DNA of 64,000 nt from JADGGM01 sp027307005 (GTDB taxonomy: Bacteria; Gemmatimonadota; Gemmatimonadetes; Gemmatimonadales; Gemmatimonadaceae). The translations under genes and the position numbers were made by a program. The stretch covers positions 1-64,000 of the forward strand of contig DATIEP010000032.1 in assembly GCA_035455745.1 (NCBI GenBank). Direction: 5' to 3'. Position 1 is the first letter of the stretch. Each line of letters opens with the position of its first letter. This document shows, in pieces, positions 1 through 9,319 of the stretch. The notes beneath the pieces were generated by a model that saw only the letters and a program-made list of their open reading frames with translations, was not told the DNA's origin and searched no databases.

Positions 1-2
1 CT

Positions 3-1739
3 GTCGCGGCGACCAGCAGCGCCCAGCAGCACGACACGACGATGCCCGCAATGCCGCCGGGGATGCCCATGCCGGGCAGCCCCGGCAAAGCAGACACTGT
101 CTCCCGTCGTGCACCCGCCGACTCGATGAACATGCCGGGTATGTCGTCGACCAGCATGGCCATGCCGATCCCGATGCCCAAGGGAATGGTCATGATGCCC
201 GGGCTGGTCGGACTCACGCCGCCGGGCGGGACGTTCCTCCCGGGCGGCGGCGCAAATCCCGCGTCGGTGCCGCAAGTTAGGCCAAGCCAGATCCTGCGCG
301 TGAAGGATGGCGACACGCTCGACCTCTCGGCCACGCTCGTGCGCCGAACGGTGGCCGGACGGCCGTACATCATGTACGGCTTCAACGGCGAAGTGCCCGG
401 TCCGCTGTTGCGCGTCCCGCAGAACGCGACGATCACCGTGCGGTTTCACAATCGCATCGATCTGCCGAGCTCGATCCACTGGCACGGCGTTCGCCTCGAC
501 AACCGCGACGATGGCGTGCCCGGCGTGACGCAGCAGGCGGTCGCACCCGGCGACAGCTTCGTCTATCGCGTCCACTTTCCGGACGCCGGAGTCTACTGGT
601 ATCACCCCCACGTCCGCGAGGACATCGAGCAAGCGTTAGGCCTGTTCGGCAACATGATCGTCGATTCGCCCGACTCGTCCTACTATTCGCCGGCGAATCG
701 GGAGCAGGTGCTGGTGTTCGATGACCTGCTCGTGAACGCCGATACGCTCGTTCCATATGGAAAGACGGGACCCGACTTTGCGCTCATGGGGCGGGTCGGC
801 AATCTGCTGCTGGTGAACGGCGAGCCGCGCTACACGCTCGACGCGCATCGCGGCGACGTGGTGCGGTTCTATCTCACGAACGCGGCCAGCTCACGCACCT
901 ACAACATCTCGTTCGGCGGCGCGCCGATCAAAGTGCTGGCGTCGGACGTGAGCCGCTTCGAGCACGAGCAACGCGTGCCGAGCGTCGTCCTCGCGCCCGC
1001 CGAGCGATACATCGTGGAAGTCCGCTTCGAGCATCCAGGGCGGTATGCGCTCGTCAATGCCGTGCAGGCGATCAACCATTTCCGCGGAGAATTCGAGGCC
1101 GAGTCGGACACGTTAGGCATGATCGACATCGACTCGTCGGCGGCCGCACCGGATTATGGCGCGGCGTTCGACGCTCTGCGCGACAACGCTGCGGTCACGC
1201 GCGACATCGACCGCTACCGCCCGTACTTCGACAAGCCGCCCGACAAGCGCCTCACCCTCACCATGCACGGGAGCGGTCTGCCGCTCGCCACGGTGCAGTT
1301 CATGAACGTGGACACTGCGTACTACGCGCCCGTCGAGTGGGTGGACGGCATGCCCGACATGAACTGGCTGTCGACCAGCGCGCAAGTCCGGTGGATCCTG
1401 CGCGACGACGCCACGGGCAAGGAAAACATGGACATCGACTGGCACGTGACGCAGGGATCAGTCGTGAAGCTCGAGCTCTACAACGACCCCAAGTCGTTCC
1501 ATCCCATGCAGCACCCGATCCACTTGCACGGCCAACGCATGCTCGTGGTCGCGCGCAACGGCGTTCGCACGAAGAACCTCGTCTGGAAGGACACGGTGCT
1601 GATCCCGGTTGGCTCGACCGTCGATGTCTTGATCGACGCATCGAACCCGGGCGACTGGATGCTGCACTGTCACATCGCCGAGCACCTGGGGTCGGGGATG
1701 ATGACCGTGCTCCACGTCGATCGAGCGACGCCGCCGTAA
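3..1739 (+). CDS. Multicopper oxidase, Met-rich N-terminus (5' partial)
   Basis: Copper-dependent oxidase of the CueO/CopA/laccase type, which oxidises Cu(I) or phenolics with O2, probably in the periplasm. The frame is open to the window edge. Residues before the first ATG (position 42) read like the end of a signal peptide (SSA-QQHD), so the true start is probably upstream. Counting from ATG 42, a Met/Pro-rich stretch (MPGMPMPG, MNMPGM, MVMMPG; about residues 1-55) may bind copper. It is followed by the Cu-oxidase domains with copper-ligand motifs HWHG (about 146), WYHPH (about 187), HPIHLHG and HCHIAEH with the axial Met in GSGMM (about 542-555). All four trinuclear/type-1 copper motifs are intact. 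Substrate is not determinable; copper tolerance is inferred from the Met-rich tail. Confidence 0.9.
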   Translation, partial: VAATSSAQQHDTTMPAMPPGMPMPGSPGKADTVSRRAPADSMNMPGMSSTSMAMPIPMPKGMVMMPGLVGLTPPGGTFLPGGGANPASVPQVRPSQILRVKDGDTLDLSATLVRRTVAGRPYIMYGFNGEVPGPLLRVPQNATITVRFHNRIDLPSSIHWHGVRLDNRDDGVPGVTQQAVAPGDSFVYRVHFPDAGVYWYHPHVREDIEQALGLFGNMIVDSPDSSYYSPANREQVLVFDDLLVNADTLVPYGKTGPDFALMGRVGNLLLVNGEPRYTLDAHRGDVVRFYLTNAASSRTYNISFGGAPIKVLASDVSRFEHEQRVPSVVLAPAERYIVEVRFEHPGRYALVNAVQAINHFRGEFEAESDTLGMIDIDSSAAAPDYGAAFDALRDNAAVTRDIDRYRPYFDKPPDKRLTLTMHGSGLPLATVQFMNVDTAYYAPVEWVDGMPDMNWLSTSAQVRWILRDDATGKENMDIDWHVTQGSVVKLELYNDPKSFHPMQHPIHLHGQRMLVVARNGVRTKNLVWKDTVLIPVGSTVDVLIDASNPGDWMLHCHIAEHLGSGMMTVLHVDRATPP

Positions 1740-1763
1740 CTCGTTAGGCAACAGCGGCACGGA

Positions 1764-2741
1764 TCAGACGCGGGTCTCCGGCTCGAAAATGCGGCGCACC
1801 TTGTTCTTGAGCCGCGAGAGCGAAAAGCGATAGGCGTCCTCGTACTCCCGAGCGAGGCGCGCGTGCTCGTTGTACAGATGCGTGATGATGACGTTGCGCT
1901 CCATCACCTCATCGACGAAACGCTCGAGACTGACCGATGCGCCGTCGGCGTCCGCCTCGCGCGGCCACGATGCGGGATCGTAGCCGAACACCACGAAGTC
2001 TCTCGCATAAATCCGGTGCACGCGCTCCGCCAGTGCCGGCGTGAACGTCGCTTCAGCCAGATGTGCGGCGTCGTTTTCGCGTGGAAATTTCTCCGGCGGC
2101 TCGCGCCGCGCGCGCTGATAGAGCAATGCGATGGTTGCGGACAGATTCTCGGTTTGGCCGATGTGCGTGAAGCGCAGCGCGTCAGGAAACGTGAGGTCCA
2201 CCTGGCGGCGCCAATGCGCATCGCTCGTCCGCCCGATCGTACGCTCGACGTGCGCCACGAACTCGGCCAACTGGATCGGCTGCTTGACGCCGAGAGGCGG
2301 CGAGGCACCGCGCACGGCGAAGTACACGTCTTCCGTGGTCGGTTCGCAAAGAAAAACTTTGTCACGCCACGCCGACACGAAGCGCGTATACGGGTTTCGC
2401 ACGACGGTAAAGCGCAAGACGTCGTCATCCTCGAGCAGCTCGCGTTGGGCAGCGTCGTCGAGCTCGAGCAGGGATGGCAGCGGCGCGTTCGCGCGCGAAT
2501 GCACGAACATGCGCCGCTTGGTCTGACGACTCAACTGTGGATAGAGGGTGAGCGGCGCGGAGCCATACAGGTCGCGCAGGACAATCTTGAGGACGGTGCA
2601 CGCCGCTTTCGGAACTTCGAGGTAGATGAATCGGTCTTTCAGGTTGGCGAAGGATCCGTACGCAAGACGTTTTTCAACCGCCGTCGGATCGAATCCCGGG
2701 ACAGAATCCAGTATGCGCGAAACTGCATACCCGTGAGCCAT
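1764..2741 (-). CDS. Sulfotransferase family protein
   Basis: Predicted PAPS-dependent sulfotransferase of the carbohydrate/Golgi-like (Sulfotransfer_2) type. The 5'-phosphosulfate loop is visible as EVPKAACTVLK (about residues 42-52), and the 3'-phosphate site as VVRNPYTRFVSAW (about residues 113-125), which has the usual RNPY-R-S spacing. There is no signal peptide or membrane segment; the C-terminus is basic and helical. It is transcribed convergently with the multicopper oxidase, 24 bp apart. The acceptor (polysaccharide, glycolipid or other) cannot be read from the sequence. Length (325 aa) is normal for the family. Confidence 0.75.
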   Translation of the reverse strand: MAHGYAVSRILDSVPGFDPTAVEKRLAYGSFANLKDRFIYLEVPKAACTVLKIVLRDLYGSAPLTLYPQLSRQTKRRMFVHSRANAPLPSLLELDDAAQRELLEDDDVLRFTVVRNPYTRFVSAWRDKVFLCEPTTEDVYFAVRGASPPLGVKQPIQLAEFVAHVERTIGRTSDAHWRRQVDLTFPDALRFTHIGQTENLSATIALLYQRARREPPEKFPRENDAAHLAEATFTPALAERVHRIYARDFVVFGYDPASWPREADADGASVSLERFVDEVMERNVIITHLYNEHARLAREYEDAYRFSLSRLKNKVRRIFEPETRV

Positions 2742-3098
2742 TCACGCCTCCCGCCGCACTGCCGAGCCAGGTTACACATGAAATCGGTTTCGGGATAAAG
2801 TACGCCGCAAGACTGAGGCCGCCAGCCGCGGCTCACGGAAATCCTTAGCGCGCGCTAATCGTCCGCGCATTCATCGCGGGAGAGCTTTCGCCTAACTGCC
2901 GGTCGGCCGCGGCGGGTCAGCTCGATGCCGCATGCGCCAATCGTCGGCGTCGAAACAAATGTCGGCCGCATTCTTCGGGACGCAGCTGACCCGACGGCGG
3001 CATCACGCCACTGCTCAATCGGCAAGCCACCCTTGCGCTCATTTCGGTGTCGAACCATTGATCTCTGACCCACCGCGCACACGAGAGTCGCTCCCGAC
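2742..3098 (+). other. Intergenic, divergent promoter space
   Basis: About 360 bases between the sulfotransferase (minus) and the MacB-type permease (plus). I see no gene, RNA or strong hairpin. It presumably holds both promoters, and one GCCTAAC heptamer lies near 2890. Confidence 0.4.
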
Positions 3099-5660
3099 AT
3101 GATCTCAGACTTCCCCGGCCCCGCTCCCATGCCCGCCTCCAAGTCTCGCCCCCTCGCTTCGCGGGCAACTACTGATTGGTGGAGCGCATTCCGTCAGGAC
3201 CTTCGCTACACGATACGCGGCCTGCGAAACTCAGCCGGCTTCACGGCCGCCGTGATCGTCACGCTCGCACTCGGCATCGGGGCCAACTCGGCGATGTTCT
3301 CGATCGTCGACCGGCTGCTGTTCCGGCCGCCGGCCATGCTGCGCGATCCGGACCTGACGCACCGGGTGTACCTGGCGAGTACGTACCGTGGCAAAGAGAA
3401 CGTCAATAGCGGCGTCCAGTACGCGCGTTACACGGACCTCACCAACTGGACGAAGTCGTTCAGCCGCACCGCGGAGGTGACGGAGGACAAGCTGGCGATC
3501 GGCACCGGCGCGAGCGCGCGCCAGATGCAGGTGGGGGTAGTGAGCGCGAGCTTTTTCGGCTTCTTCGACGCCCCGCCCGCGCTCGGCCGCTACTTCACGG
3601 TGGCCGAGGATCGTCCGCCTAACGGAACGCCGGTGGCGGTGATCACGTACCCGATGTGGCAGACGCACTTCGGCGGCTCGCGCGGCGTCTTGGGCAAGCC
3701 CATCCAGATCGGCGCCACGACCTACACGATCATCGGCGTGTCGCCTGCCGGATTCTCCGGTCTGTGGGAGAGCGATCCCCCGGCCGCGTTCATTCCCATC
3801 TCCGCGTACGGCCACGAGGTCAGCGCCAGCCTGCCGCTGCCGGGAGAAGAGTGGTGGACCACGTACCATTGGACCTGGGCATCGATGATCGCCGAGCGAA
3901 AGCCTGGCGTGACGCCGGCGGCGGCGAACGCCGATCTGACGCAGGCGTACGCGCGCAGCTATCAGGCGGCATTGGCCGCGTCGCCCCGCCTGCAGTCGAT
4001 GGTGCTGACGCGACCGCATGCATTCGTCTCGTCGATCCTCAGCAGCCGCGGGCCTGACGAATCGAACACCGGCAAGGTGGCGATGTGGATCACGGGCGTC
4101 GCCATCATCGTGTGGCTCATCGCCTGCGCGAACGTCGCCAACCTGTTGCTCGCGCGCGCGCTGCGCCGGCGGCGGGAGATTGCCGTGCGGCTCGCGTTAG
4201 GCGTGAGCAGCTCCCGGCTTGCGTCGCAGCTGTTCACGGAAAGCATCGTCCTCGCCTTGGCCGGCGGCGTGATCGGCATCGCGATCGCACAGTGGGGCGG
4301 CGCCCTGCTGCGTGCGCAGCTGCTCTCCGGCACGTCCAAACCCGCCGTCGTGACCGACGTGCGCACGCTGCTCTACGCCGGCGCCGCAGCACTGGTGGCC
4401 GGTCTTCTCACGGGCCTCGCACCCATCGTGCAGACGCGCCGCGCCAATCTTGCCGGCGACCTCAAGGCGGGCATCCGCGAGGGCACGTATCAGCGGTCTC
4501 GCTTGCGGGTCGGACTGCTCGTGTTCCAGGGCACCCTGTCCGTGGTGCTGCTCGTCGGCGCCGGCCTCTTCGTGCGCAGTTTGCGCAACGTGCAGGACAT
4601 GCCGCTCGGCTATGACGTCGAGCACGTCGCCGCGGTCGACTTGCAGATGCGCGGCGTGAAGCTCGACAGCGCACAGAACATCGCGCTGCGCCGGCGCCTG
4701 CTCGAGGCCACGAGCTCGATTCCCGGCGTGGTCAGCGCGACGCGGCAGGTGACGATGCCGTTCTGGAGCGAGTGGAACGAGTCGCTGTTCGTCGCCGGCA
4801 TCGACTCGGTCGACAAGTTAGGCGCGTTCGACCTGAACGCCGTGTCACCCAGCTATTTCAAGACCATGGGCACACGCATCATCGCCGGTCGGCCGCTCAC
4901 CGAGGCAGACCGCGATGGCGCGCCGCGGGCCATGGTCGTGAGCCAGGCGATGGCGAGCACCTTGTGGCCGGGACGGTCGGCCATCGGGCAGTGCGTGAAG
5001 CTGAACGCCGATACCGTGCCGTGCACGTACGTCGTCGGCGTAGCGGAGAACATCAAGGAGCGCGCGCTCGACAACGATCCCGGCCTCTACTATTACATGT
5101 CGATCGACCAATTCCGTCCGGAGATGGGCGGCTTGTTCGTGCGCACGCGAGGCCCCGCGGCGAATTACCAGGAGACGATCCGGCGCGCGCTGCAACCCAT
5201 CATGCCGGGGTCATCGTATCTCGTGGTCACGCCGTTCACGCAGGTGTTTGGCGACGAGACGCAGTCCTGGCGGCTCGGCGCGACGATGTTCGTCGTGTTC
5301 GGCATCCTGGCGCTCGTGCTCGCGGCCATCGGGCTCTACAGCGTGATCGCCTACAACGTTGCCCAACGGACCCACGAGCTCGGCGTCCGCGCTGCGTTAG
5401 GCGCGCGGATGTCGGACCTGGCGCGGCTGGTGGTGCGGGAGGCCATGCAGCTCACCGTGATCGGCGTCCTGCTCGGGGCGGGGATCGCGCTCTTCGTGGC
5501 CCGCTGGGTCGCCCCGCTGCTCTTCCACGAATCGCCGCGCGACCCCTGGGTGTTCGGACTCGTCGCCGCCGTCTTGCTCGCCGTCGCCGGGGTCGCCAGC
5601 TTCATGCCGGCCCAGCGCGCCGCGCGCGCGGATCCCATGCACGCGCTCCGATCGGACTAA
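3099..5660 (+). CDS. MacB/FtsX-type ABC transporter permease (orphan, ADOP-like)
   Basis: Large permease with two MacB periplasmic-core plus FtsX modules in one chain. After a cytoplasmic N-terminus (DLRYTIRGLRNSAGF), TM1 (VIVTLALGIGANSAMFSIVD) is typical of the acidobacterial duplicated orphan permease group. A periplasmic domain and three TMs (about residues 320-440) follow. A second core then leads to the C-terminal TM block (LALVLAAIGLYSVIAYNV, ELGVRAALGA) and the closing DPMHALRSD. No ATPase or adaptor is adjacent, so it must use an ATPase from elsewhere or act alone. It is related to the permease at 56820-59294, which does sit with two ATPases. The start at 3099 is the first ATG; 3129 is an alternative. 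Confidence 0.85.
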   Translation: MISDFPGPAPMPASKSRPLASRATTDWWSAFRQDLRYTIRGLRNSAGFTAAVIVTLALGIGANSAMFSIVDRLLFRPPAMLRDPDLTHRVYLASTYRGKENVNSGVQYARYTDLTNWTKSFSRTAEVTEDKLAIGTGASARQMQVGVVSASFFGFFDAPPALGRYFTVAEDRPPNGTPVAVITYPMWQTHFGGSRGVLGKPIQIGATTYTIIGVSPAGFSGLWESDPPAAFIPISAYGHEVSASLPLPGEEWWTTYHWTWASMIAERKPGVTPAAANADLTQAYARSYQAALAASPRLQSMVLTRPHAFVSSILSSRGPDESNTGKVAMWITGVAIIVWLIACANVANLLLARALRRRREIAVRLALGVSSSRLASQLFTESIVLALAGGVIGIAIAQWGGALLRAQLLSGTSKPAVVTDVRTLLYAGAAALVAGLLTGLAPIVQTRRANLAGDLKAGIREGTYQRSRLRVGLLVFQGTLSVVLLVGAGLFVRSLRNVQDMPLGYDVEHVAAVDLQMRGVKLDSAQNIALRRRLLEATSSIPGVVSATRQVTMPFWSEWNESLFVAGIDSVDKLGAFDLNAVSPSYFKTMGTRIIAGRPLTEADRDGAPRAMVVSQAMASTLWPGRSAIGQCVKLNADTVPCTYVVGVAENIKERALDNDPGLYYYMSIDQFRPEMGGLFVRTRGPAANYQETIRRALQPIMPGSSYLVVTPFTQVFGDETQSWRLGATMFVVFGILALVLAAIGLYSVIAYNVAQRTHELGVRAALGARMSDLARLVVREAMQLTVIGVLLGAGIALFVARWVAPLLFHESPRDPWVFGLVAAVLLAVAGVASFMPAQRAARADPMHALRSD

Positions 5661-5768
5661 CCGCATGGCGGCTGCGCCGGACGCGAGCGCGAGGGGAAAC
5701 CCGCCCGAGTGCATGCGCGTAGGGAGAGGCATGAGGCCGCCACCTTCCTCGCCACCCCGGTCGCCGCC

Positions 5769-6062
5769 ATGGATCCCGACGTCATCGAGCTCGCACAGGT
5801 TCTCGCCATCGTCGGTACGTTTTCGCTGGTCATGATCGGCGCCATTGTCGTCGGCATGAAGCTGCTCAAACGCCCGCCGCGCGAGCGTCCACCGTTGGAC
5901 GACACCAGGCTCGAGCATCTCGAGCAGGCGGTCGACGCGATCGCGATCGAGGTCGAACGCATTTCGGAAGCGCAACGCTTCGCCACCAGACTCCTCACCG
6001 AGCGGCACGCCGACGCGCACACCGCCGCTGAACCAATCGCCATTCCTCGCCGAGACGCGTAG
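5769..6062 (+). CDS. Small membrane-anchored coiled-coil protein
   Basis: 97-aa protein of unknown function. The N-terminal membrane helix (about residues 8-31, IVGTFSLVMIGAIVVGMKLL) is followed by a basic Pro/Arg linker. A charged helix with heptad character (about residues 45-80, HLEQAVDAIAIEVERISEAQ) probably forms a coiled coil in the cytoplasm. I chose ATG 5769 rather than the upstream in-frame start at 5709, because the first 20 residues of the longer form are composition noise and the protein would otherwise not start at its TM segment. The architecture recalls small scaffold or phage-shock-like membrane proteins, but nothing specific is recognised. Confidence 0.55.
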   Translation: MDPDVIELAQVLAIVGTFSLVMIGAIVVGMKLLKRPPRERPPLDDTRLEHLEQAVDAIAIEVERISEAQRFATRLLTERHADAHTAAEPIAIPRRDA

Positions 6063-6151
6063 GCATTGCGGGTGTCGCGTCGCCCGGGATAAGGTACTGC
6101 CGCCGGCGTTTCCTGTACCTCAATCCACACATCGTCCAATCGAGGTTGTCC

Positions 6152-6865
6152 ATGGTGTGCTGCCGTTGTGCACGGTATTCGACCGCGCTCGTCATCGCCG
6201 CCTTCGCCGCCCTGCCGGCGGCCGCCCAGTCAGCGCCTAACACCCTCACGCCGCGCGAGCAGGCGGACGGCTGGACGCTGTTGTTCAACGGCAAGACCAC
6301 GGCGGGCTGGCGCGGGTACAAGCAGCAGACGATGCCCGCCGGCTGGTCCGTGCTGGACGGGACGCTCACCAAGAGCACGGAGACGGAGGACATCGTCACG
6401 GCGCAGCAATACGGTGATTTCGAGCTCGACCTCGACTGGAAGATCGGCACGGGCGGCAACAGCGGAATTTTTTATCGCGGCACGGAGGAGTACGACCACA
6501 TCTACTGGAGCGCGCCGGAGTTTCAGCTGCTCGATGACGCGAACGCGCCGGACGGTAAGAGCCGTCTAACGGCGGCCGGCTCGGACTACGCGCTCTACCC
6601 GTCGCCCGCGGGCATCGTGAAGCCGGCCGGGCAGTGGAACACGACGCGCATCATCGTCAAGGGTGCGCACGTCGAGCATTGGCTGAACGGCAAGAAGCTG
6701 CTGAGCTACCAGCTGTGGAGTCCGGCCTGGGCGGCGAGGGTGAAGAAGAGCAAGTTCGCGCCTTACGCAAATTACGGAATGGCGAAACAGGGATATATCG
6801 GGATCCAGGGCGACCATCCGGGGACGCTCGCGCTGCGGAACATCAAGATCAGAGCGCTGCACTGA
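6152..6865 (+). CDS. Secreted DUF1080 (3-keto-disaccharide hydrolase-like) protein
   Basis: Exported protein with a concanavalin-like DUF1080 domain, a family that includes 3-keto-glycoside hydrolases and sugar-binding proteins. The signal peptide ends near ALPAAAQ-S (about residue 26). The domain opens with GWTLLFNGK...GWRGY and holds the conserved GNSGIFYRG and PEFQLLDD segments, ending with IGIQGDHPG...LRNIKI. The start is set at ATG 6152, because a GAGG Shine-Dalgarno (6142-6145) sits 6 nt upstream; a TTG at 6146 lies too close to it. It stands alone, so the substrate is unclear. Confidence 0.85.
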   Translation: MVCCRCARYSTALVIAAFAALPAAAQSAPNTLTPREQADGWTLLFNGKTTAGWRGYKQQTMPAGWSVLDGTLTKSTETEDIVTAQQYGDFELDLDWKIGTGGNSGIFYRGTEEYDHIYWSAPEFQLLDDANAPDGKSRLTAAGSDYALYPSPAGIVKPAGQWNTTRIIVKGAHVEHWLNGKKLLSYQLWSPAWAARVKKSKFAPYANYGMAKQGYIGIQGDHPGTLALRNIKIRALH

Positions 6866-7026
6866 ACCGGCGGCTTCCGCACAACGCTTTCTTGATGCGC
6901 GGGCCCGCCGGGCGTGGCGGCCATCCCGCACGCGGCCGCGGCGGGTCGCGACGCGCGTGTGGCTAACGGAACGCGGCAGATGTTTGCGAACGCGTCTGGC
7001 GTCGACGCTGTCGCCGGGGGAGCGCC

Positions 7027-7287
7027 ATGTGGTGGATGCATCTGTTGGGCTGGGTCGCGATCGTCGCGGCCGCATTCCACGCCGTGCGGATGTGGCAGCT
7101 CGATTTTCGGCTGCAGCGGCTGCGGCGCCCCGGGATGCCGCGATCTGCCTATGTGATCGTGCCGTTCCGCTGGCGCCGCCGGCTCTATGTCGACGAGGCG
7201 CAGCCGCTCATCACACACGCCTGGGAGGCCGTCGCGCTGATGTACGCGTTCGGCGTGATCGGCGCCGTGCTGATCGCCCGCCGCTAG
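7027..7287 (+). CDS. Small two-TM membrane protein, unknown
   Basis: 86-aa hypothetical protein. An N-terminal hydrophobic helix (about residues 3-22) is followed by a basic, Arg-rich middle (about 28-52, with VPFRWRRRLYVDE) and a second hydrophobic helix (about 65-83) ending in ARR. A GGGGG stretch just upstream of ATG 7027 (CCGGGGGAGCGCC) can serve as the ribosome site. No family recognised. Confidence 0.5.
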   Translation: MWWMHLLGWVAIVAAAFHAVRMWQLDFRLQRLRRPGMPRSAYVIVPFRWRRRLYVDEAQPLITHAWEAVALMYAFGVIGAVLIARR

Positions 7288-7687
7288 GCGGCGACCGGGG
7301 CCGCCCGAGTGTTGCGTTGGGCATACGCCCAACGGGCCGATGCGATTTTTTCGACGTCCGATGGCAGATTTGGGACGCGGAACACAGTGGTCGATGCTCC
7401 GGCGGACCGCCAAACCGGCCCATGGCGGCGCAGCGTTGGGCGAACGGCGTCGATGTCGCAGCGTTAGGGATGCGCCGGAACGGCGATTGCACGCTTGCCT
7501 CTCGACATCGCGGAGAAAGATGTTATACTGCGCCAGCGCGATGCGATGATGGCGCGCGCGCTCGGCCGCGAGTGCGATGCACGCAGCCGGCGGTCGGACC
7601 CGGCGCAGACGAGCCGGTCAGTTAGGCAATGAGAAACCGAACGGCCGGACACGGCGGATCGCGGAACCAGCCGCCAGGACCGCATCG
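7288..7687 (+). other. Intergenic, no gene recognised
   Basis: About 400 bases. Apart from the hairpin at 7315-7334 I find no convincing coding region; short open frames here have no ribosome site and random composition. It presumably holds the promoter of the gene at 7688. Confidence 0.35.
7315..7334. terminator. Perfect 8-bp hairpin after the small membrane gene
   Basis: CGTTGGGC-ATAC-GCCCAACG is a perfect stem 27 bp after the stop at 7287, with a T6 run about 12 bases further on. It may be a weak terminator. Both arms contain the GTTGGGC heptamer, one base away from the window-wide GTTAGGC motif. Confidence 0.45.
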
Positions 7688-8119
7688 ATGCTCTGTGTTC
7701 GACGTGACGACTACACGGCGGCGTCGAGCTGGCAACTGCTCGACTGGTGCATGACCCGGGGCGCCGACGAGTTCACGCTGGGCTTTCTTGGTCCGCCGTA
7801 CGTGCCGGGCACGACGTGGGCCGAGCTCGATGAACTCCTGGCGCCGTTTCGGCGCCGCGTCGCGAGCGCCGGCGACCGGTGGATGCTCACCGGCGAATCG
7901 GCTGCCGTCTTGCAGGACATGCTGCCCAATGGTCTGTTGGGCAGCGTGGCTGGACCGGCCGCGGTGCGCGACCCAGCGGTCTATCGCGGCGGCGTGTTGA
8001 TGCTGTCGGTCGAGTCGGATGCGGGAGTCGGTACACTCTCGCTGCAGGACGATGACGAGGCGAGCCTCGCTCGCGCGGGACTCCCCGTTCATCGCGGAGG
8101 AACGTCGTGCTGCACGTAA
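7688..8119 (+). CDS. Hypothetical protein
   Basis: 143-aa soluble protein without a recognised domain. The visible sequence starts MLCVRRDDYTAASSWQLLDW and continues with a mixed alpha/beta pattern. An acidic patch (LSLQDDDE) and a Cys-rich end (GGTSCCT) follow. ATG 7688 is chosen over the earlier in-frame start at 7577, because residues upstream of it are Arg/Gly-rich noise. It could be a real but fast-evolving gene; codon composition fits the neighbours. Confidence 0.45.
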   Translation: MLCVRRDDYTAASSWQLLDWCMTRGADEFTLGFLGPPYVPGTTWAELDELLAPFRRRVASAGDRWMLTGESAAVLQDMLPNGLLGSVAGPAAVRDPAVYRGGVLMLSVESDAGVGTLSLQDDDEASLARAGLPVHRGGTSCCT

Positions 8120-8230
8120 TGCGCGACCGCAGCCTCCAGCATGTGCGTGTGTCAGACGTTGGGCGGTCGTCCATCGACGCACCGCGAAGCGGCTGGTCAA
8201 CATTTCACCCTTACACTGAGGGGTCATTTC

Positions 8231-8407
8231 ATGCCCACGCGGGATCGCTATCGTGAGTATCGGGAGGACCAGACCACGATCTGGGTGAGCAAGGCGGCAC
8301 GCGCCTTCCTCGATCGCGAGAAGAAGCACTCGCGCGAATCCACCACGAGCGTCGTCGATCGGCTCCTCCGCGAGCTCCGTGGAACGCGGCGCGGGTCGAA
8401 GAAGTAA
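8231..8407 (+). CDS. Small ribbon-helix-helix-like protein
   Basis: 58-aa basic protein. A TTIWVSKAARAFLDREK segment (beta strand then helix) is followed by a second helix, STTSVVDRLLREL. This is the layout of CopG/Arc-type ribbon-helix-helix DNA binders, where the strand pair contacts the major groove and the protein dimerises. A basic tail ends it. No toxin partner is adjacent, so an orphan regulator is more likely than an antitoxin. Function inferred from fold pattern only. Confidence 0.5.
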   Translation: MPTRDRYREYREDQTTIWVSKAARAFLDREKKHSRESTTSVVDRLLRELRGTRRGSKK

Positions 8408-8426
8408 GTTCCTTTCGGCTGCACAA

Positions 8427-8484
8427 GCAGGGGGAAGAGACCAGGCGCAACCTCGTGTTGCCCCTGTGCTCTTCCCCCTTCTGC
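8427..8484. terminator. Long inverted repeat after the RHH gene
   Basis: GGGGGAAGAG (from 8430) pairs with CTCTTCCCCC (8469-8478), and a small inner hairpin (GGCGCAAC/GTGTTGCC) sits between. It lies 20 bp after the RHH gene stop and before the next gene, so a terminator is likely. Confidence 0.5.
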
Positions 8485-8538
8485 GTTCCAGAGAGTATTT
8501 CTCTCACAGCCGTTTTGCCCCGCTCATTCCCACCGGCC

Positions 8539-9288
8539 ATGCGAGAACGCCGCACGTCACTCGATTCGCCCGAAGCGCCACGACGCGGCTTCCTCGCCCA
8601 ACTGGCGACCGCCGCCGTTGCTCTTGCCGCCGGTGGCCTGGTGCGCCCATCGCGAGCGATCGCGGACGCCGTGCCCAACGATCGGCGGGACGCACGCGCA
8701 CGCTCCGACACCACGGCGCCGGCGCGCGGTCCATGGGACCTGTCGTGGGTCGAGAGACTGACCGCCCAGCATCGCCAGGTGTTCGATTCGCCCGCCATCG
8801 CTGACGGTGAGGCGCTCGGCAAAGCCGGCCTCTATCTCGAGGGCTTTCACCAGGTGTACGGCACCAGCGACGCCGACGTCAACGTCGTCATCGTCATCCG
8901 ACACCACGCAATTCCCATGGCACTCGGCGACGACATCTGGGCGCGATACGATTTCGTTGCCGATCACACCAAGCTCAAGGACCCGACCACCGGCAAAAAA
9001 GCGAAGCGGAATCCATTTGTCGGCGTGAAGTCCGACGACAAGTACGCGCTGGTGGACGAGACATCGTCGCTCGACGCGCTGATCAAGCGCGGCGTGATCG
9101 TCCTCTGCTGCAATCTCGCGCTCGGCGGTTTCGCCGCCGAGCTCGCCGACGACGCGAAGCAGCGCGTCGATTCCGTGTCGGCCGAGGTCAAGCGATCGCT
9201 GGTACCGGGCGTGATCGTGGTGCCCTCCGGCGTCTTCGGCGTCGCGCGTGCGGAAGAAGCTGGTTGCCACTATCTGGGGCTGGCGTGA
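8539..9288 (+). CDS. Tat-exported DsrE-like hypothetical protein
   Basis: 249-aa protein with a twin-arginine signal: RRGFLAQLATAAVALAAGGL (about residues 15-34). The mature part has alternating strands and helices with NVVIVIRHHAIPMAL, a central RGVIVLCCNLALGG holding two adjacent Cys, and VPSGVFGVARAEEAGCHYL at the end. The pattern resembles DsrE/DsrF-like sulfur-relay folds (intracellular sulfur oxidation DsrE-like family), but exported. I set the start at ATG 8539, which puts the Tat motif at the normal distance; the in-frame 8455 start adds non-signal residues. Confidence 0.55.
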   Translation: MRERRTSLDSPEAPRRGFLAQLATAAVALAAGGLVRPSRAIADAVPNDRRDARARSDTTAPARGPWDLSWVERLTAQHRQVFDSPAIADGEALGKAGLYLEGFHQVYGTSDADVNVVIVIRHHAIPMALGDDIWARYDFVADHTKLKDPTTGKKAKRNPFVGVKSDDKYALVDETSSLDALIKRGVIVLCCNLALGGFAAELADDAKQRVDSVSAEVKRSLVPGVIVVPSGVFGVARAEEAGCHYLGLA

Positions 9289-9319
9289 CCGCGGACCATC
9301 CGTTAGGAGGAGTCGAGCC

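Noticed and set aside
7288..7687. Short ORFs (for example 7340-7549) as genes
   Set aside because: No ribosome site, Arg-rich random composition, and no conserved motif.
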